DNA of 64,000 nucleotides from Rhodovarius lipocyclicus (GCF_009900765.1 NZ_JAAABL010000006.1:62001-126000); one strand, 5' to 3'. Positions 8,352 through 17,169 are shown, counted from the stretch's first letter. Translations and numbers: made by a program. The notes: generated by a model from the sequence alone, not told the origin.

Positions 8352-8361
8352 ACAAAAACTA

Positions 8362-8438
8362 TGGGGCGATCGACGGGGCTCGAACCCGCGACATCCAAGA
8401 CCACAACCTGGCGCTCTACCAGCTGAGCTACGACCGCC
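8362..8438 (-). tRNA. tRNA-His (GTG)
   Basis: A full cloverleaf reads on the minus strand. The acceptor GCGGTCG pairs with CGATCGC, the D arm begins TAGCTC, the anticodon stem is CCAGG/CTTGG with loop TTGTGGT (anticodon GTG), and the T arm is GCGGGTTCGAGCCCCGT. CCA is encoded. The base before the acceptor is G and the discriminator is C, so the His-specific G-1:C73 pair is genome-encoded. Many other alphaproteobacteria have lost this G-1. Confidence 0.95.
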
Positions 8439-8453
8439 GCACGGGGACGCCGT

Positions 8454-9140
8454 TTAGAGGCGGGTGGCCTCGCGGTCAACCGGCAGGGCGGCATGAAGTC
8501 CGACCAGGGCGAAGCTTTGTGCACCGAAGCGCTTGCCCATCCAGGCCACCAGCAGCACGGAGGTGCCGTGCCACAGCAGCAGCAGCCCCGATGCCTCCAC
8601 CCCATGCAGCAGGGACAGCACGGCGGAGGAAAAGGCGGCGGCGGCCAGCCCCGCCAGGGCCGAGACCTCCACCGGCCGGGTCAGGGCGGCGTGGCGCATC
8701 ATCAGCATATGGGCCAGCGTCAGCGGCACGCCCACGGCCACGATGATGCCGAGGCAGACCGCGCTCTCCTCCCCGTGCAGGGTCTCGGCGCCGCCGGGCA
8801 GCAGCTCGGCGATGCAGCCGATGCCCAGCCCCGCGAACCAGGCGATGGCGGGCGGGATGGGCAGCCACAGCCAGTGCCGATTCGCGTCCGGCCGGGCCAG
8901 CTCGAAGGCCGCATAGGCGGCCGCCAGGGCGGTGAGGACGGAGAACACGATGTTCGCGCGCTCCTGCCAATTGTCCATCGCCTCATGCAGGGGCTGGTTC
9001 ATGCCGTGCACCCAGGCCACCAACCCGGCGGCCACGAAGGCGCAGAGCAGCCACAGGGACAGGCCCAGCCAGGAAGGAATGATACGCCGCACCGGCCGCA
9101 GGTCAGAGGAAAGCCGGGCGATCAGGGTTTCGCTGTCCAT
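8454..9140 (-). CDS. nrsF: NrsF-type (DUF1109) membrane anti-sigma factor
   Basis: A 228-residue protein with about six hydrophobic helices (near 25-43, 63-81, 92-112, 128-147, 158-178 and 184-200). It follows an ECF sigma gene with a TGATG overlap. Size, topology and neighbour match NrsF (DUF1109), the inner-membrane anti-sigma of Caulobacter SigF-type factors, which releases sigma under metal or oxidative stress. Cys129 matches the position of one functionally important cysteine of that family. The second, normally in an LHC-P-E segment, appears replaced (LHGVEASG, Gly180). It ends 15 bases before tRNA-His. Confidence 0.82.
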   Translation of the reverse strand: MDSETLIARLSSDLRPVRRIIPSWLGLSLWLLCAFVAAGLVAWVHGMNQPLHEAMDNWQERANIVFSVLTALAAAYAAFELARPDANRHWLWLPIPPAIAWFAGLGIGCIAELLPGGAETLHGEESAVCLGIIVAVGVPLTLAHMLMMRHAALTRPVEVSALAGLAAAAFSSAVLSLLHGVEASGLLLLWHGTSVLLVAWMGKRFGAQSFALVGLHAALPVDREATRL

Positions 9141-9751
9141 CAGCGGTCTCCGCCTAGTCTGGCGCGCAGCGCGGCAAGGGCGCGGTGCGTCGCAACCTTC
9201 AGGGCACCCACGGACAGGCCGCTGATCTCCGCGGCCTCCTTCAGCGGGCGTTGTTCCAGCTTGGCCAGCAGCAGCGCCTGGCGCTGGCTGGCGGGCAGAT
9301 CGGCCACGGCACGGCGCAGTTCCTCGGCCTCGAGGCGCTGGGTACCGGTGGCGGGGGTGGCGAATTGCGATTCGGGCTGGTCGTCCAGCACCTCCTCACG
9401 CCCCTGGCGGCGGCCCTTGCGGCGCAGCTGGTCGATGGCCCGGCGCTCCGCCACCGCGTTCAGCCAGGGGCGGAAAGGGCGCGCGGGGTCATAGGTGTGC
9501 CGCAGCGCGTGCAGGGAGAGCAGGGTTTCCTGCACCGCGTCCTCCACCTCCGCGCTGCCGCGCAGGCGGGCGCGGGCGATGGAGCGGATATGGGGCAGGA
9601 TCTCATGCAGCAGCCGGTCATAGGCCCGCGCGTCCCCGGCCTGGGCCGAAGCCATCAGGGCGGACCAGCGCAGGTCCCGCGCATCGGGCACAGCGGGGGC
9701 GGCGGTGGCACCCGGCATCCGTTTTCCCGTTGTCAGGCACGCGCCTGCCAT
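9140..9751 (-). CDS. sigF: ECF RNA polymerase sigma factor, SigF/NrsF type
   Basis: A 203-residue ECF sigma factor with region 2 (about 30-100: DARAYDRLLHEILPHIR, AEVEDAVQETLLSLH, WLNAVAERRAIDQLRRKGRR) and region 4 (about 140-200: LPASQRQALLLAKLEQ, then helix-turn-helix ISGLSVGALKVATHRAL). It is coupled to nrsF by a 1-base overlap, which points to sigma/anti-sigma regulation. ATG 9751 is preferred because a candidate self-promoter at 9782-9807 would leave a leader of about 20 bases. GTG 9763 and ATG 9718 (MPGATAAP) are alternatives. Likely targets include stress genes; none other in the window shows the same promoter. Confidence 0.85.
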   Translation of the reverse strand: MAGACLTTGKRMPGATAAPAVPDARDLRWSALMASAQAGDARAYDRLLHEILPHIRSIARARLRGSAEVEDAVQETLLSLHALRHTYDPARPFRPWLNAVAERRAIDQLRRKGRRQGREEVLDDQPESQFATPATGTQRLEAEELRRAVADLPASQRQALLLAKLEQRPLKEAAEISGLSVGALKVATHRALAALRARLGGDR

Positions 9752-9781
9752 GAAAGCCCCCACTCGTTCGTCGGGAGGGGC

Positions 9782-9807
9782 TTCGTGGCAGGGGCGGGCG
9801 AGGTTAC
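9782..9807 (-). promoter_or_regulatory. Candidate ECF (SigF-type) autoregulatory promoter
   Basis: On the minus strand GTAACC (9807-9802) is followed after exactly 16 bases by CGAA (9785-9782), about 30 bases before the sigma gene start. As far as I recall, GTAACC-N16-CGAA is the motif reported for Caulobacter SigF promoters. The exact spacing and the position upstream of sigF-nrsF make autoregulation likely. Confidence 0.65.
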
Positions 9808-9817
9808 GGGCGCAGTA

Positions 9818-10693
9818 TCATCTTTTCGCGGCGCGCGGGTCCATCGCGTCCCGCAGCCCGTCGCCCACCAGGTTCAGCGCCAGCACCAGGATGAAGATCG
9901 CGCCGCCCGGGAAGATCGCCAGCCAGGGCGCGTTCTCGATGAAGCGCTGGGCGCTGTTCAGCATGCTGCCCCAGCTGGGTGCCGGCGGCTGCTGGCCCAG
10001 GCCGAGGAAGGAAAGCGAGGCCTCGGCGATGATGGCCTCCGCGATCGACAGCGTGGCCTGCACCAGCAGGGAGGGCGCGATATTGGGCAATATGTGCAGG
10101 ATGGCGGTGCGCCAGGGCGGGTTGCCCATGGCGCGGGCGGCCTCGACGTAATCCTGGCTGGCCGCGTCCTGCACCATGCCGCGCGCCAGCCGCGTGAAGA
10201 TGGGCGAGGCCGAGATGGCGATGGCCAGCATCGCGTTTTCCAGCGCGGGCCCCAGGAAGGCCGCCAGCGCGATGGCCAGGATCAGGAAGGGCACCGCCAG
10301 CATGGCGTCCGCGACGCGGGAGATGACGGCATCCACCCAGCCCCCCGCCAGCCCCGCGATCAGCCCGAAGGGCACGCCGATCAGCAGCGCGCCGCCCACC
10401 GCGATCACGCCGGCGGCCAGCGAGGCGCGGGCGCCGAACAGCACGCGCGCGAACACGTCGCGCCCGTTCTCGTCCGTGCCGAACCAATGCGCGGCCGACG
10501 GCGCCTTGCGGATGGCGGACCAGGAGGTGGCGATGGGATCGGCCCCGGCCAGATAGGGCGCGAACACCGCCCCCGCCACGAAGACGAGCACCACCAGCAG
10601 CCCGAACATTGCCAGCTTGTGCGCCAGAAAGGCCGAGAGCGCGCGGCGCGCGGGGCTTTGCGGCGGGCGGATGGTGCTGACGGAGACGCTCAT
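9818..10693 (-). CDS. Peptide ABC transporter permease, DppC type
   Basis: A 291-residue inner-membrane permease. An N-terminal helix (about 30-52) is followed by the OppC-type N-terminal segment and five further helices. The cytoplasmic EAA loop reads EAARAMGNPPWRTAILHILP. It forms the channel with the DppB-type partner. ATG 10693 overlaps the upstream permease stop as ATGA. It is the last gene of the five-gene transporter operon running from 15148 to 9818. Confidence 0.93.
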   Translation of the reverse strand: MSVSVSTIRPPQSPARRALSAFLAHKLAMFGLLVVLVFVAGAVFAPYLAGADPIATSWSAIRKAPSAAHWFGTDENGRDVFARVLFGARASLAAGVIAVGGALLIGVPFGLIAGLAGGWVDAVISRVADAMLAVPFLILAIALAAFLGPALENAMLAIAISASPIFTRLARGMVQDAASQDYVEAARAMGNPPWRTAILHILPNIAPSLLVQATLSIAEAIIAEASLSFLGLGQQPPAPSWGSMLNSAQRFIENAPWLAIFPGGAIFILVLALNLVGDGLRDAMDPRAAKR

Positions 10694-11637
10694 GCCGCCC
10701 TCAGCCTGGGGTTCACCAGCATGGCCAGGATGTCCGCGATCAGGGAGAGGGTGACGAAGATCAGCGCCGTGACCAGCACCACCCCCTGCACCACCGGGTA
10801 GTCGCGGTTGAACACCGCATCCACCACCAGCTTGCCGAAGCCGGGGATGGAGAAGATCTGCTCGGTCAGCACCGCACCCGCCAGCAGCCGGCCGAATTCG
10901 ATGGTGCCGAGAGTGACGACCGGGATCAGGGCGTTGCGCAGGGCGTGGCGGGCGACCACCACGCGCTCCATCAGCCCCTTGGCGCGGGCGGTGCGCACGT
11001 AATCCTGCGAGAGCGCGGTCAGCATCGCCGCCCGGGTGTGGCGCATCAGCACCGATGCCACCCCCGTGCCCAGCACGAAGGCCGGCATGATGGTGGTGGC
11101 CAGCGACTGCACCGGGTCCTCCCACAACGGCACATAGCCGCTGGGCGGCAGCCAGCCGAGATGCACGGAAAAGAACATGATCATCATGATGCCGAGCCAG
11201 AAATTCGGCGTGGAAATGCCGAACAGCGCCACCGCGTTGATGCCCCAGTCGGCCGGCTTGTCCTTCCAGACGGCCGAGAGCACGCCGGCGGGGATACCGA
11301 TCACGAGCGCGATGAGGAAGCTCATGCTCGCCAGCTGCGCCGTGACCGGCAGCTTGGACAGGATCAGCGCCGATACCGGCTCCCGGATCCGCCAGGAGAA
11401 GCCGAAATCCCCCACCAGCACCCGGCCCAGCCAATGGAAATATTGCTCCAGCAGCGGCCGGTCGAGCATCAGCTCGGCGCGGATCTGCGCCAGCACCTGC
11501 GGGTCGCCCCGGTCCTCACCCGCCAGGATCAGCGCGGGGTCGCCCGGCATCAGCTGCTGCAGCGCGAAGATGCCGAAGGACAGGATCAGCAGCGTGGGCA
11601 GGATCTGCCCCAGCCGGCGGAGGAGCCAGCGGGCCAT
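10690..11637 (-). CDS. Peptide ABC transporter permease, DppB type
   Basis: A 315-residue permease starting MARWLLRRLGQILPTLLILS, the usual BPD_transp_1 N-terminus. The large periplasmic segment (PGDPALILAGEDRGDP) and the EAA loop RTARAKGLMERVVVARHALR identify the DppB/OppB class. The start overlaps the binding-protein stop by one base (TAATG). It pairs with the downstream DppC-type gene. Confidence 0.93.
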   Translation of the reverse strand: MARWLLRRLGQILPTLLILSFGIFALQQLMPGDPALILAGEDRGDPQVLAQIRAELMLDRPLLEQYFHWLGRVLVGDFGFSWRIREPVSALILSKLPVTAQLASMSFLIALVIGIPAGVLSAVWKDKPADWGINAVALFGISTPNFWLGIMMIMFFSVHLGWLPPSGYVPLWEDPVQSLATTIMPAFVLGTGVASVLMRHTRAAMLTALSQDYVRTARAKGLMERVVVARHALRNALIPVVTLGTIEFGRLLAGAVLTEQIFSIPGFGKLVVDAVFNRDYPVVQGVVLVTALIFVTLSLIADILAMLVNPRLRAA

Positions 11638-13157
11638 TACTGAAGGCGCAGCCCGGTCGGGCGGATCAGCCCGTCCGGCACGTTCAGGAAGCCGCTGAGG
11701 CGCGTCGTGTGCACCACGATGTTCTTGCGGTGCCACAGATAGATGCGGCTGCGGTCCTGGCGGATCGCGATCTGGAAGGCCTGGGCATACAGGTCGCGCC
11801 GCTTGGCCACATCGACCTCCACCCGCGCCTCGTCCAGCAGGCGGTCCACCTCCGGGTTGGAATAGCGGCCGTCATTCTGCGGCCCGCGCGAATGGATGAA
11901 GGTCCAGGTGTTGCCGTCCGGGTCCACCCGGCCCGACCAGCCGAGCAGATAGACCTCGAAATCGCCGCGCACGGCGGCTTGCAGGGAGGACGCGAATTCC
12001 ATCGCCTGGATGCGCAGGTCGAAGCCGGCCTCGCGCACCATGGCCTGCATCACCTCGGCGGCCTGGCGCAGGTCGGGGTTGTTGGGCACGGTCATGTTCA
12101 CCGCGACCGGGGGCGTCAGCCCCGCCTCCCGCAGCAGGGCGCGGGCGCGCTCCACATTGCGGGGCTCGGGGCGCAGGGCCGCGACATGGAAGGGGTTGGC
12201 GGGCGGCAGCGGCTGCACGGTGGGGGTATAGACGCCCTCATACACCACCTGGTTGATGGCGGCGCGGTCCAGCGCCAGCTCGAAGGCCTGGCGCACGCGC
12301 ACGTCCTGGCCCATCGGCGTCTGCGCGCGCGGGCCGTTGCCGATGTTGATGGTCAGGGACTGATAGCCCAGCTCATCCGACATCTCGACCCGCAGGCGGT
12401 TGTTGCGGCGGACGGTGGCCAGGTCGTCGGGCTCGATGGTCTGCACCATCTCGATGGCGCCCGATTGCAGGTTGGCCAGCCGCACCGTGCCGTCCGGGAT
12501 GGGCAGGTAGGTGATGCGCTGGATGTGGATGTTCTCGGCGTTCCAATATTCCGGGAAACGCTCCACCACGATGCGGTCCTGGGCCACGCGCTCCACGAAG
12601 CGATAGGGGCCGGCGCAGACGGGCCGCGCGCCGAAATTGCGGCCCGCAGCTTCGGCGGCGCGGGGGCTGACGATCATGCCCGCGCGGTCGGTCAGCTGGC
12701 TCAGGAACGGGGCGGAGGGGCCGGTCAGGCGGATGCGCACCGTCTGGGGGTCCACCACCTCCACCGATTCCATGGTGTTGATCTCACCCCGGCGGAAGCT
12801 GCCCTGCATGGTCAGGTGGCGGTTCAGGGAGTAGCGCACCGCCTCCGCGTCCATGGTCTCGCCATCATGGAAACGCACGCCCTGGCGCAGCGTGATCAGC
12901 AGGGTGCGCGGGTCCTCCCACCGGTATCCGGTGGCGAGCTGAGGGACGATTTCCAGCTTTTCGTTGATGTCGAACAGCTTGTCGCAGATGCTGGCGAACA
13001 CGATGCGGCCCACGAAGGTGCGGGCCAGCGTCGGGTCCATGATGTCCGGGTCCTCGCGCAGGCCGATGCGCAGGTTTTGCGCCGGCTGCTGGGCCTGGGC
13101 GGCACCGGTCAGCAAGGTGAGCGCGGCGGCCGCGCCCAGCAGGGTACGCTTCAACAT
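11637..13157 (-). CDS. Peptide ABC transporter substrate-binding protein (SBP family 5)
   Basis: A 506-residue periplasmic protein with a clear signal peptide (MLKRTLLGAAAALTLLTGAAQA, cleavage near 22-23). The family 5 fold is shown by the N-terminal LRIGLREDPDIMDPT, the LITLRQGVRFHDGE motif and the C-terminal LYLWHRKNIVVHTT-like end. It delivers oligopeptides, or similar ligands such as opines, to the permease pair. Its start directly abuts the stop of the DppF-type ATPase. The gene order D-F-A-B-C places the binding protein third, which is less usual than first. Confidence 0.92.
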   Translation of the reverse strand: MLKRTLLGAAAALTLLTGAAQAQQPAQNLRIGLREDPDIMDPTLARTFVGRIVFASICDKLFDINEKLEIVPQLATGYRWEDPRTLLITLRQGVRFHDGETMDAEAVRYSLNRHLTMQGSFRRGEINTMESVEVVDPQTVRIRLTGPSAPFLSQLTDRAGMIVSPRAAEAAGRNFGARPVCAGPYRFVERVAQDRIVVERFPEYWNAENIHIQRITYLPIPDGTVRLANLQSGAIEMVQTIEPDDLATVRRNNRLRVEMSDELGYQSLTINIGNGPRAQTPMGQDVRVRQAFELALDRAAINQVVYEGVYTPTVQPLPPANPFHVAALRPEPRNVERARALLREAGLTPPVAVNMTVPNNPDLRQAAEVMQAMVREAGFDLRIQAMEFASSLQAAVRGDFEVYLLGWSGRVDPDGNTWTFIHSRGPQNDGRYSNPEVDRLLDEARVEVDVAKRRDLYAQAFQIAIRQDRSRIYLWHRKNIVVHTTRLSGFLNVPDGLIRPTGLRLQ

Positions 13158-14198
13158 TCAGGCTTCCTCCCGGTGGAAGTGGGCGGCCAGGCGCGATAGG
13201 CGCTCGCCGCCGGTATGGGCTTCGGCGAAGGGGGCCGCGGCGGGCAGTTCCCCGGCCAGGTGGCAGGCCACCTTGTGGGCGGCGCCGAGCAATTCGGGCG
13301 AGTCCACCGAACAGCGCGCCACGGCATAGGGGCAGCGGGTGTGGAACCGGCAGCCGGAGGGCGGCGCGATGGGGCTCGGCATCTCGCCCTGGATGGGCTC
13401 GGCCTGAATATGGCCTTGGCCCGGCACGGCGGCCAGCAACGCGCGGGTATAGGGATGGGCGGGTGCGGCGAAGATCTCGGCCGCCGGCCCTTCCTCCACG
13501 ATGCGGCCCAGATACATCACCGCCACCCGGCCGGCCACATGGCGCACCACGCCCAGGTCGTGGCTGATCAGGATGAAGGCCAGCTCCATTTCCCGGATCA
13601 GGTCCATCAGCAGGTTCAGCACCTGCGCCTGCACCGAGACATCGAGTGCCGAAACAGGCTCATCCCCGATCACGATGCGCGGGTTGCTGGCGATGGCGCG
13701 CGCGATGGCGATGCGCTGGCGCTGCCCGCCCGAGAATTCATGCGGATAGCGCACCGCCGTCTCGGGCCGCAGGCCCACACGGGCCAGCAGCTCCGCCACG
13801 CGCTTCGCCCGCTCGGCGCGCGACAGCTTCGTGTGCAGGATCAGCGGTTCCTCGATGGCGGCGGCCACCGTCATGCGCGGGTCCAGGCTGGCGAAGGGGT
13901 CCTGGAAGATCATCTGCGCGTCCCGCCGGGCGGCGCGCAGGGCGCGGGGCGAAAGCGTGGTCCATTCCTGGCCCAGCACCTGCACCTGGCCGTCATCCGG
14001 TTCCAGCAGCCGCAGCGCGAGCCGCCCCAGCGTGGACTTGCCGCAGCCGGATTCCCCCACGATGGCCAGCACCTCCCCGGGTGCGACCCGCAGGGAGACC
14101 CCATCCACGGCCCGCACGGCGCCCCTGGGGCGGCCCAGCGCGTCCCGCACCGGAAAATGGCGGCGGATGCCGGCGAGTTCGAGCGCGTATTCGGTCAT
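13158..14198 (-). CDS. Peptide ABC transporter ATPase, DppF/OppF type
   Basis: A 346-residue ATPase starting MTEYALELAGIRRHFPVRDA. Walker A is GESGCGKST, the signature is EFSGGQRQRIAIARA, and Walker B is RIVIGDEPVSALD. The C-terminal oligopeptide-transporter extension carries the cysteine motif CRFHTRCPYAVARC that binds an iron-sulfur cluster in some members. ATG 14198 overlaps the DppD-type stop as ATGA. Confidence 0.93.
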   Translation of the reverse strand: MTEYALELAGIRRHFPVRDALGRPRGAVRAVDGVSLRVAPGEVLAIVGESGCGKSTLGRLALRLLEPDDGQVQVLGQEWTTLSPRALRAARRDAQMIFQDPFASLDPRMTVAAAIEEPLILHTKLSRAERAKRVAELLARVGLRPETAVRYPHEFSGGQRQRIAIARAIASNPRIVIGDEPVSALDVSVQAQVLNLLMDLIREMELAFILISHDLGVVRHVAGRVAVMYLGRIVEEGPAAEIFAAPAHPYTRALLAAVPGQGHIQAEPIQGEMPSPIAPPSGCRFHTRCPYAVARCSVDSPELLGAAHKVACHLAGELPAAAPFAEAHTGGERLSRLAAHFHREEA

Positions 14199-15148
14199 GC
14201 GATGGGCGCCACCCAGCAGGCCGCCGCATGCCCCTGGCCCAACGGGGCCATGGGAGGCTGCTCGGCGCAGCGCTCGTCGCCGAAGGGGCAACGAGGCGCG
14301 AAGCGGCAGCCAGGCGGCGGGGCCATCAGGTCGGGCACAGTGCCGGCGATGCTGGCCAGCCGGCCGCCCGGGGTGGCGAAACGCGGCGCGGCCCCCATCA
14401 GGCCGATGGCATAGGGGTGCTCGGGCCGGGCGAACAGGGCCTCGACCGGCGCCGTCTCCGCCACGCGGCCGGCATACATCACCACCACCTCATCCGCGTG
14501 GTCGGCCACCACGCCCAGATCGTGGGTGACCAGCAGGATGGCGGTGCCCGTCTCCCGCTTCAGCTCCGCCAGCAGGGACAGGATCTGGGCCTGCACCGTC
14601 ACGTCCAGCGCGGTGGTGGGCTCGTCCGCGATCAGCAATTTCGGTTTGCAGGCCAGCGCCATGGCGATCATCACCCGCTGGCGCATGCCGCCCGAGAGCT
14701 GGTGCGGATACTGCGCCGCCCGCCGCGCGGGTTCGGGGATGCGCACGCGGTCCAGCATCTCGATCGCGCGTTTCAGGGCGGTGGGGTGGTCCAGCCCCTC
14801 ATGCACGCGCAGGGCCTCGGCCACCTGCTCGCCCGCGGTGAAGGCGGGGTTCAGGCTCGTCATCGGCTCCTGGAACACCATGGCCAGGGTGCCGCCCGCC
14901 AGCTTCCGCCGCTCCCGCGGGGACAGCGCCAGCAGGTCCCGGCCCTCGAAGGTCAGCCCGCCGCCGATGCGCGCGGATTCCGGCAGCAGCCCCATGATGG
15001 CCAGGGAGGTGACGGACTTGCCGCAGCCCGATTCGCCCACCAGCGCCACGGTCCGCCCCGGCGCCAACGAGAACGACACGTCATCCACCGCGCGCAGCGG
15101 CCCGCGCGCCGTCTCGAAGGTGACGGAAAGCCTCTCGACGCTCAGCAT
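14195..15148 (-). CDS. Peptide ABC transporter ATPase, DppD/OppD type
   Basis: A 317-residue ATPase. Walker A is GESGCGKSV, the signature QLSGGMRQRVMIAMA and Walker B KLLIADEPTTALD; the C-terminal extension has CRFAPRCPFGDERC. ATG 15148 (MLSVERLSV) fits the family start; ATG 15184 in the same frame is an alternative that would add 12 residues. It is the first gene of the transporter operon and is divergent from the small membrane protein at 15286, so the operon promoter should lie in 15149-15285. Confidence 0.92.
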   Translation of the reverse strand: MLSVERLSVTFETARGPLRAVDDVSFSLAPGRTVALVGESGCGKSVTSLAIMGLLPESARIGGGLTFEGRDLLALSPRERRKLAGGTLAMVFQEPMTSLNPAFTAGEQVAEALRVHEGLDHPTALKRAIEMLDRVRIPEPARRAAQYPHQLSGGMRQRVMIAMALACKPKLLIADEPTTALDVTVQAQILSLLAELKRETGTAILLVTHDLGVVADHADEVVVMYAGRVAETAPVEALFARPEHPYAIGLMGAAPRFATPGGRLASIAGTVPDLMAPPPGCRFAPRCPFGDERCAEQPPMAPLGQGHAAACWVAPIA

Positions 15149-15285
15149 CGCCACGTGATCTGCATCATTTGCGTCCAACAGCATGGAGCGAGGTTGCCGG
15201 ACAAGCCAGCCCCTTGAGGGCCATTGCCGCGGGCCGCCCCCCGCTGCCCTATATGAAGGCAGCATCGGTCAGGAGGGGGGCAGGC

Positions 15286-15459
15286 ATGCGGCGAGGCTGG
15301 CGTTTCATCGCCCTGTTGTGCGCGGGCGGCGCGGTGGCGGTGGGGCTGGGCGCGATCGGCATGGCCGCCCTGGGACAGGCGCCCCGGATGGCGGAAGTGG
15401 CGCAGCTGGTCATCGGGCTGGTCTGCGCGGGGATGATCGCGGGCAGGATCGGGCGGTGA
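15286..15459 (+). CDS. Small two-helix membrane protein, unknown
   Basis: A 57-residue ORF preceded by a strong ribosome-binding site (AGGAGGGGGG, 15271-15280). The basic start MRRGWR is followed by two hydrophobic segments (about 7-30 and 36-53) and a basic end. No family is recognised. It is divergent from the peptide transporter and is followed directly by a family B repeat. Confidence 0.6.
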   Translation: MRRGWRFIALLCAGGAVAVGLGAIGMAALGQAPRMAEVAQLVIGLVCAGMIAGRIGR

Positions 15460-15465
15460 AGCATT

Positions 15466-15733
15466 CAGGGGGTTTGCCTCCGCCCCCCCACCGAGGGGGC
15501 TGCCCCCCAAGGGCGCAAAGGACCGAGGGGCTCTGCCCCTCGGCTCCCCGCCAAAGGCCGAAAGGCCCTTGGAACCCAGGAGTTGGCGCCTCATCCTGGC
15601 AAGCGGGGCACCATTTTCAATATAAAAATCAAGCAGAAACACTTTCCCAGAATCAGCGCCAAACTGCTCTAGGTCCAGGACCGAGCACGGTCCTGGCGGG
15701 GGTCCAAAGGGCAGCGCCCCCTGGGGGCGCCCC
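15466..15733. repeat. Dispersed intergenic repeat, family B copy 2, with AT-rich core
   Basis: A mosaic of palindromes: GAGGGGCTCTGCCCCTC (15519-15535), a GGCC/GGCC hairpin near 15555, and the 31-base element at 15669-15699 that is the exact inverse of 3921-3951. The module AGGAGTTGGCGCC (15581-15593) recurs near 48796. Between the modules lies an AT-rich islet, about 15612-15667 (TTTTCAATATAAAAATCAAG), strikingly unlike its surroundings. No ORF is supported. Confidence 0.8.
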
Positions 15734-15991
15734 CTACCCCGCGATCAGCGCATCCAGCTTGCCGGCGCGTTCCAGCGCCACCAGATCGTCGCAGCCGCCC
15801 ACATGGGTGCCGTTGATGAAGATCTGCGGCACGGTGGTGCGCCCGCCGGAGCGTTGCATCGCCTCCGCGCGTTCCGGCGTGCCGTGGGGCGCGTTGATCT
15901 CGCGGACCTGGGCGCCCTTTTCGTTCAGGATGTTCAGCGCCCGCGCGCAGTACGGGCACCAGGGTTGGGTGTAGATGTCGATCGTGGCCAT
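15734..15991 (-). CDS. grxC: Glutaredoxin 3
   Basis: An 85-residue class I glutaredoxin with the CPYC active site (Cys12-Cys15), the TVPQIFING cis-proline loop and the GGCDDL glutathione-binding segment. It reduces protein disulfides and glutathione mixed disulfides in the cytoplasm. It lies last in a same-strand run uvrD-prmA-small protein-grxC with gaps of about 30-40 bases. Confidence 0.95.
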   Translation of the reverse strand: MATIDIYTQPWCPYCARALNILNEKGAQVREINAPHGTPERAEAMQRSGGRTTVPQIFINGTHVGGCDDLVALERAGKLDALIAG

Positions 15992-16028
15992 GAAGCGGAG
16001 GTGGCGCCACCCACGGCCCGCGTCAAGA

Positions 16029-16247
16029 CTACACCAGCATCGCCGAGACGAAGGCGACCCCGCCGCCCAGCAGCAGCAGCATCATCAGGAAGCGCAGCAT
16101 TTCACCCGCGCCATAAGGCGCCTGAAGCGACGGCGCCGGCTCCCGCGGGGCGGGTTCGAAACCCGGCGCGAAGGCGCGCTCGGGGAAGATGAACACGTCA
16201 TCGGGGTGGGGCTCGTAGTGGTGGGGCGGGCGTGGGGCTTTGGGCAT
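16029..16247 (-). CDS. Small tail-anchored membrane protein, unknown
   Basis: A 72-residue protein starting [15 protein letters not shown]. The N-terminal two thirds are Pro- and acid-rich; one hydrophobic C-terminal helix (about 51-71) could anchor it. No family is recognised. It sits 34 bases after prmA and 37 before grxC, so it is likely co-transcribed with both. ATG 16247 is chosen over an in-frame upstream start because it removes an Arg-rich stretch that overlaps prmA. Confidence 0.55.
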   Translation of the reverse strand: MPKAPRPPHHYEPHPDDVFIFPERAFAPGFEPAPREPAPSLQAPYGAGEMLRFLMMLLLLGGGVAFVSAMLV

Positions 16248-16281
16248 GCCCCCATCCTGCCGCCCCCTTCTTGCCGGGCGG

Positions 16282-17169
16282 TTAACCCCGGCGGCGCAAC
16301 ACCAGCGTGGTCCAGGGCCCGACATTCAGCCGGCGTTCCAGCACCAACCCGGCATGGCGGTGCGCGGACATCACCCAGCGCGCCTGGGTGCCCAGCAGAC
16401 CGGCCAGGATGGCGGTGCCCCCCGGCGCCAGCGCGCCCGCCAGGTCCTTGGCCATGGCGCACAGCGGCCGGGCCAGGATATTGGCGAAGATCAGGTCATA
16501 GGGGCCCTCGGCCGCCACCCGGCGGTGGCGCCAGCCATCGGCGAGGCGCGCATGCACCAGGTTGCGCAACCCGTTCATCACCGCGTTGTCGCCCGCGATG
16601 CGCACCGACCAGGGCTCGATATCGGTGGCCAGCACCGGGCGCTTCAGCTGCTTGGCCGCCGCCATGGCCAGGATGCCGGAACCCGAGCCGATATCGGCGA
16701 TGCGGCGCGGCTTGCGGGCGGCCACACGCTCGAACGCCATCAGGCAGCCACGGGTGGAATTGTGCTCGCCGCTGCCGAAGGCCAGGCCCGCATCCAGGCG
16801 CAGCACCATGCGGGCATAGTCGCGCGGGTTGGGCAGATGGGTGGGGCGGATCAGGAAGCGCCCGCCGATCTCCTGCTCCGGGAAGGCTTCCACGGTGCGG
16901 GCCAGCCAGCCTTCGGCCTCCACCGGGGCGCGGTCGGGCTCGGCGGTGTGGCCGGAGATCAGGGCGGCCAGGGCCAGCGCGCCGGCCAGGGCCGCGGGGT
17001 CGGCCCCTTGCTCGCGCACGGCTTCCAGGCGCCAGGTCTCGCCCGGTTCCTCGCGGAAATAGCCCACGCTGCGGGCCACGGATTGCAGCGCCGCCTCATA
17101 GGCAGGCACGGCTTCGTCCGGCAGGCCGGTCAGGGTGATGGTTTCGAGTTCGACGGCGCGGCGCTTCAT
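16282..17169 (-). CDS. prmA: Ribosomal protein L11 methyltransferase
   Basis: A 295-residue SAM-dependent enzyme trimethylating ribosomal protein L11. SAM motif I is [15 protein letters not shown] (about 157-171), and the catalytic-loop motif is [10 protein letters not shown]. The upstream [13 protein letters not shown] corresponds to the family's GTGxHxTT segment. Length is normal. It lies 30 bases downstream of the helicase gene on the same strand. Confidence 0.92.
   Translation of the reverse strand: MKRRAVELETITLTGLPDEAVPAYEAALQSVARSVGYFREEPGETWRLEAVREQGADPAALAGALALAALISGHTAEPDRAPVEAEGWLARTVEAFPEQEIGGRFLIRPTHLPNPRDYARMVLRLDAGLAFGSGEHNSTRGCLMAFERVAARKPRRIADIGSGSGILAMAAAKQLKRPVLATDIEPWSVRIAGDNAVMNGLRNLVHARLADGWRHRRVAAEGPYDLIFANILARPLCAMAKDLAGALAPGGTAILAGLLGTQARWVMSAHRHAGLVLERRLNVGPWTTLVLRRRG

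Noticed and set aside
8029-8355. Small Arg/Gly-rich ORFs in the msrA-tRNA gap
   Set aside because: They are produced by the family A repeats; the same peptide pattern appears in the diverged copy near 42141, and no ribosome-binding site or conserved domain is seen.
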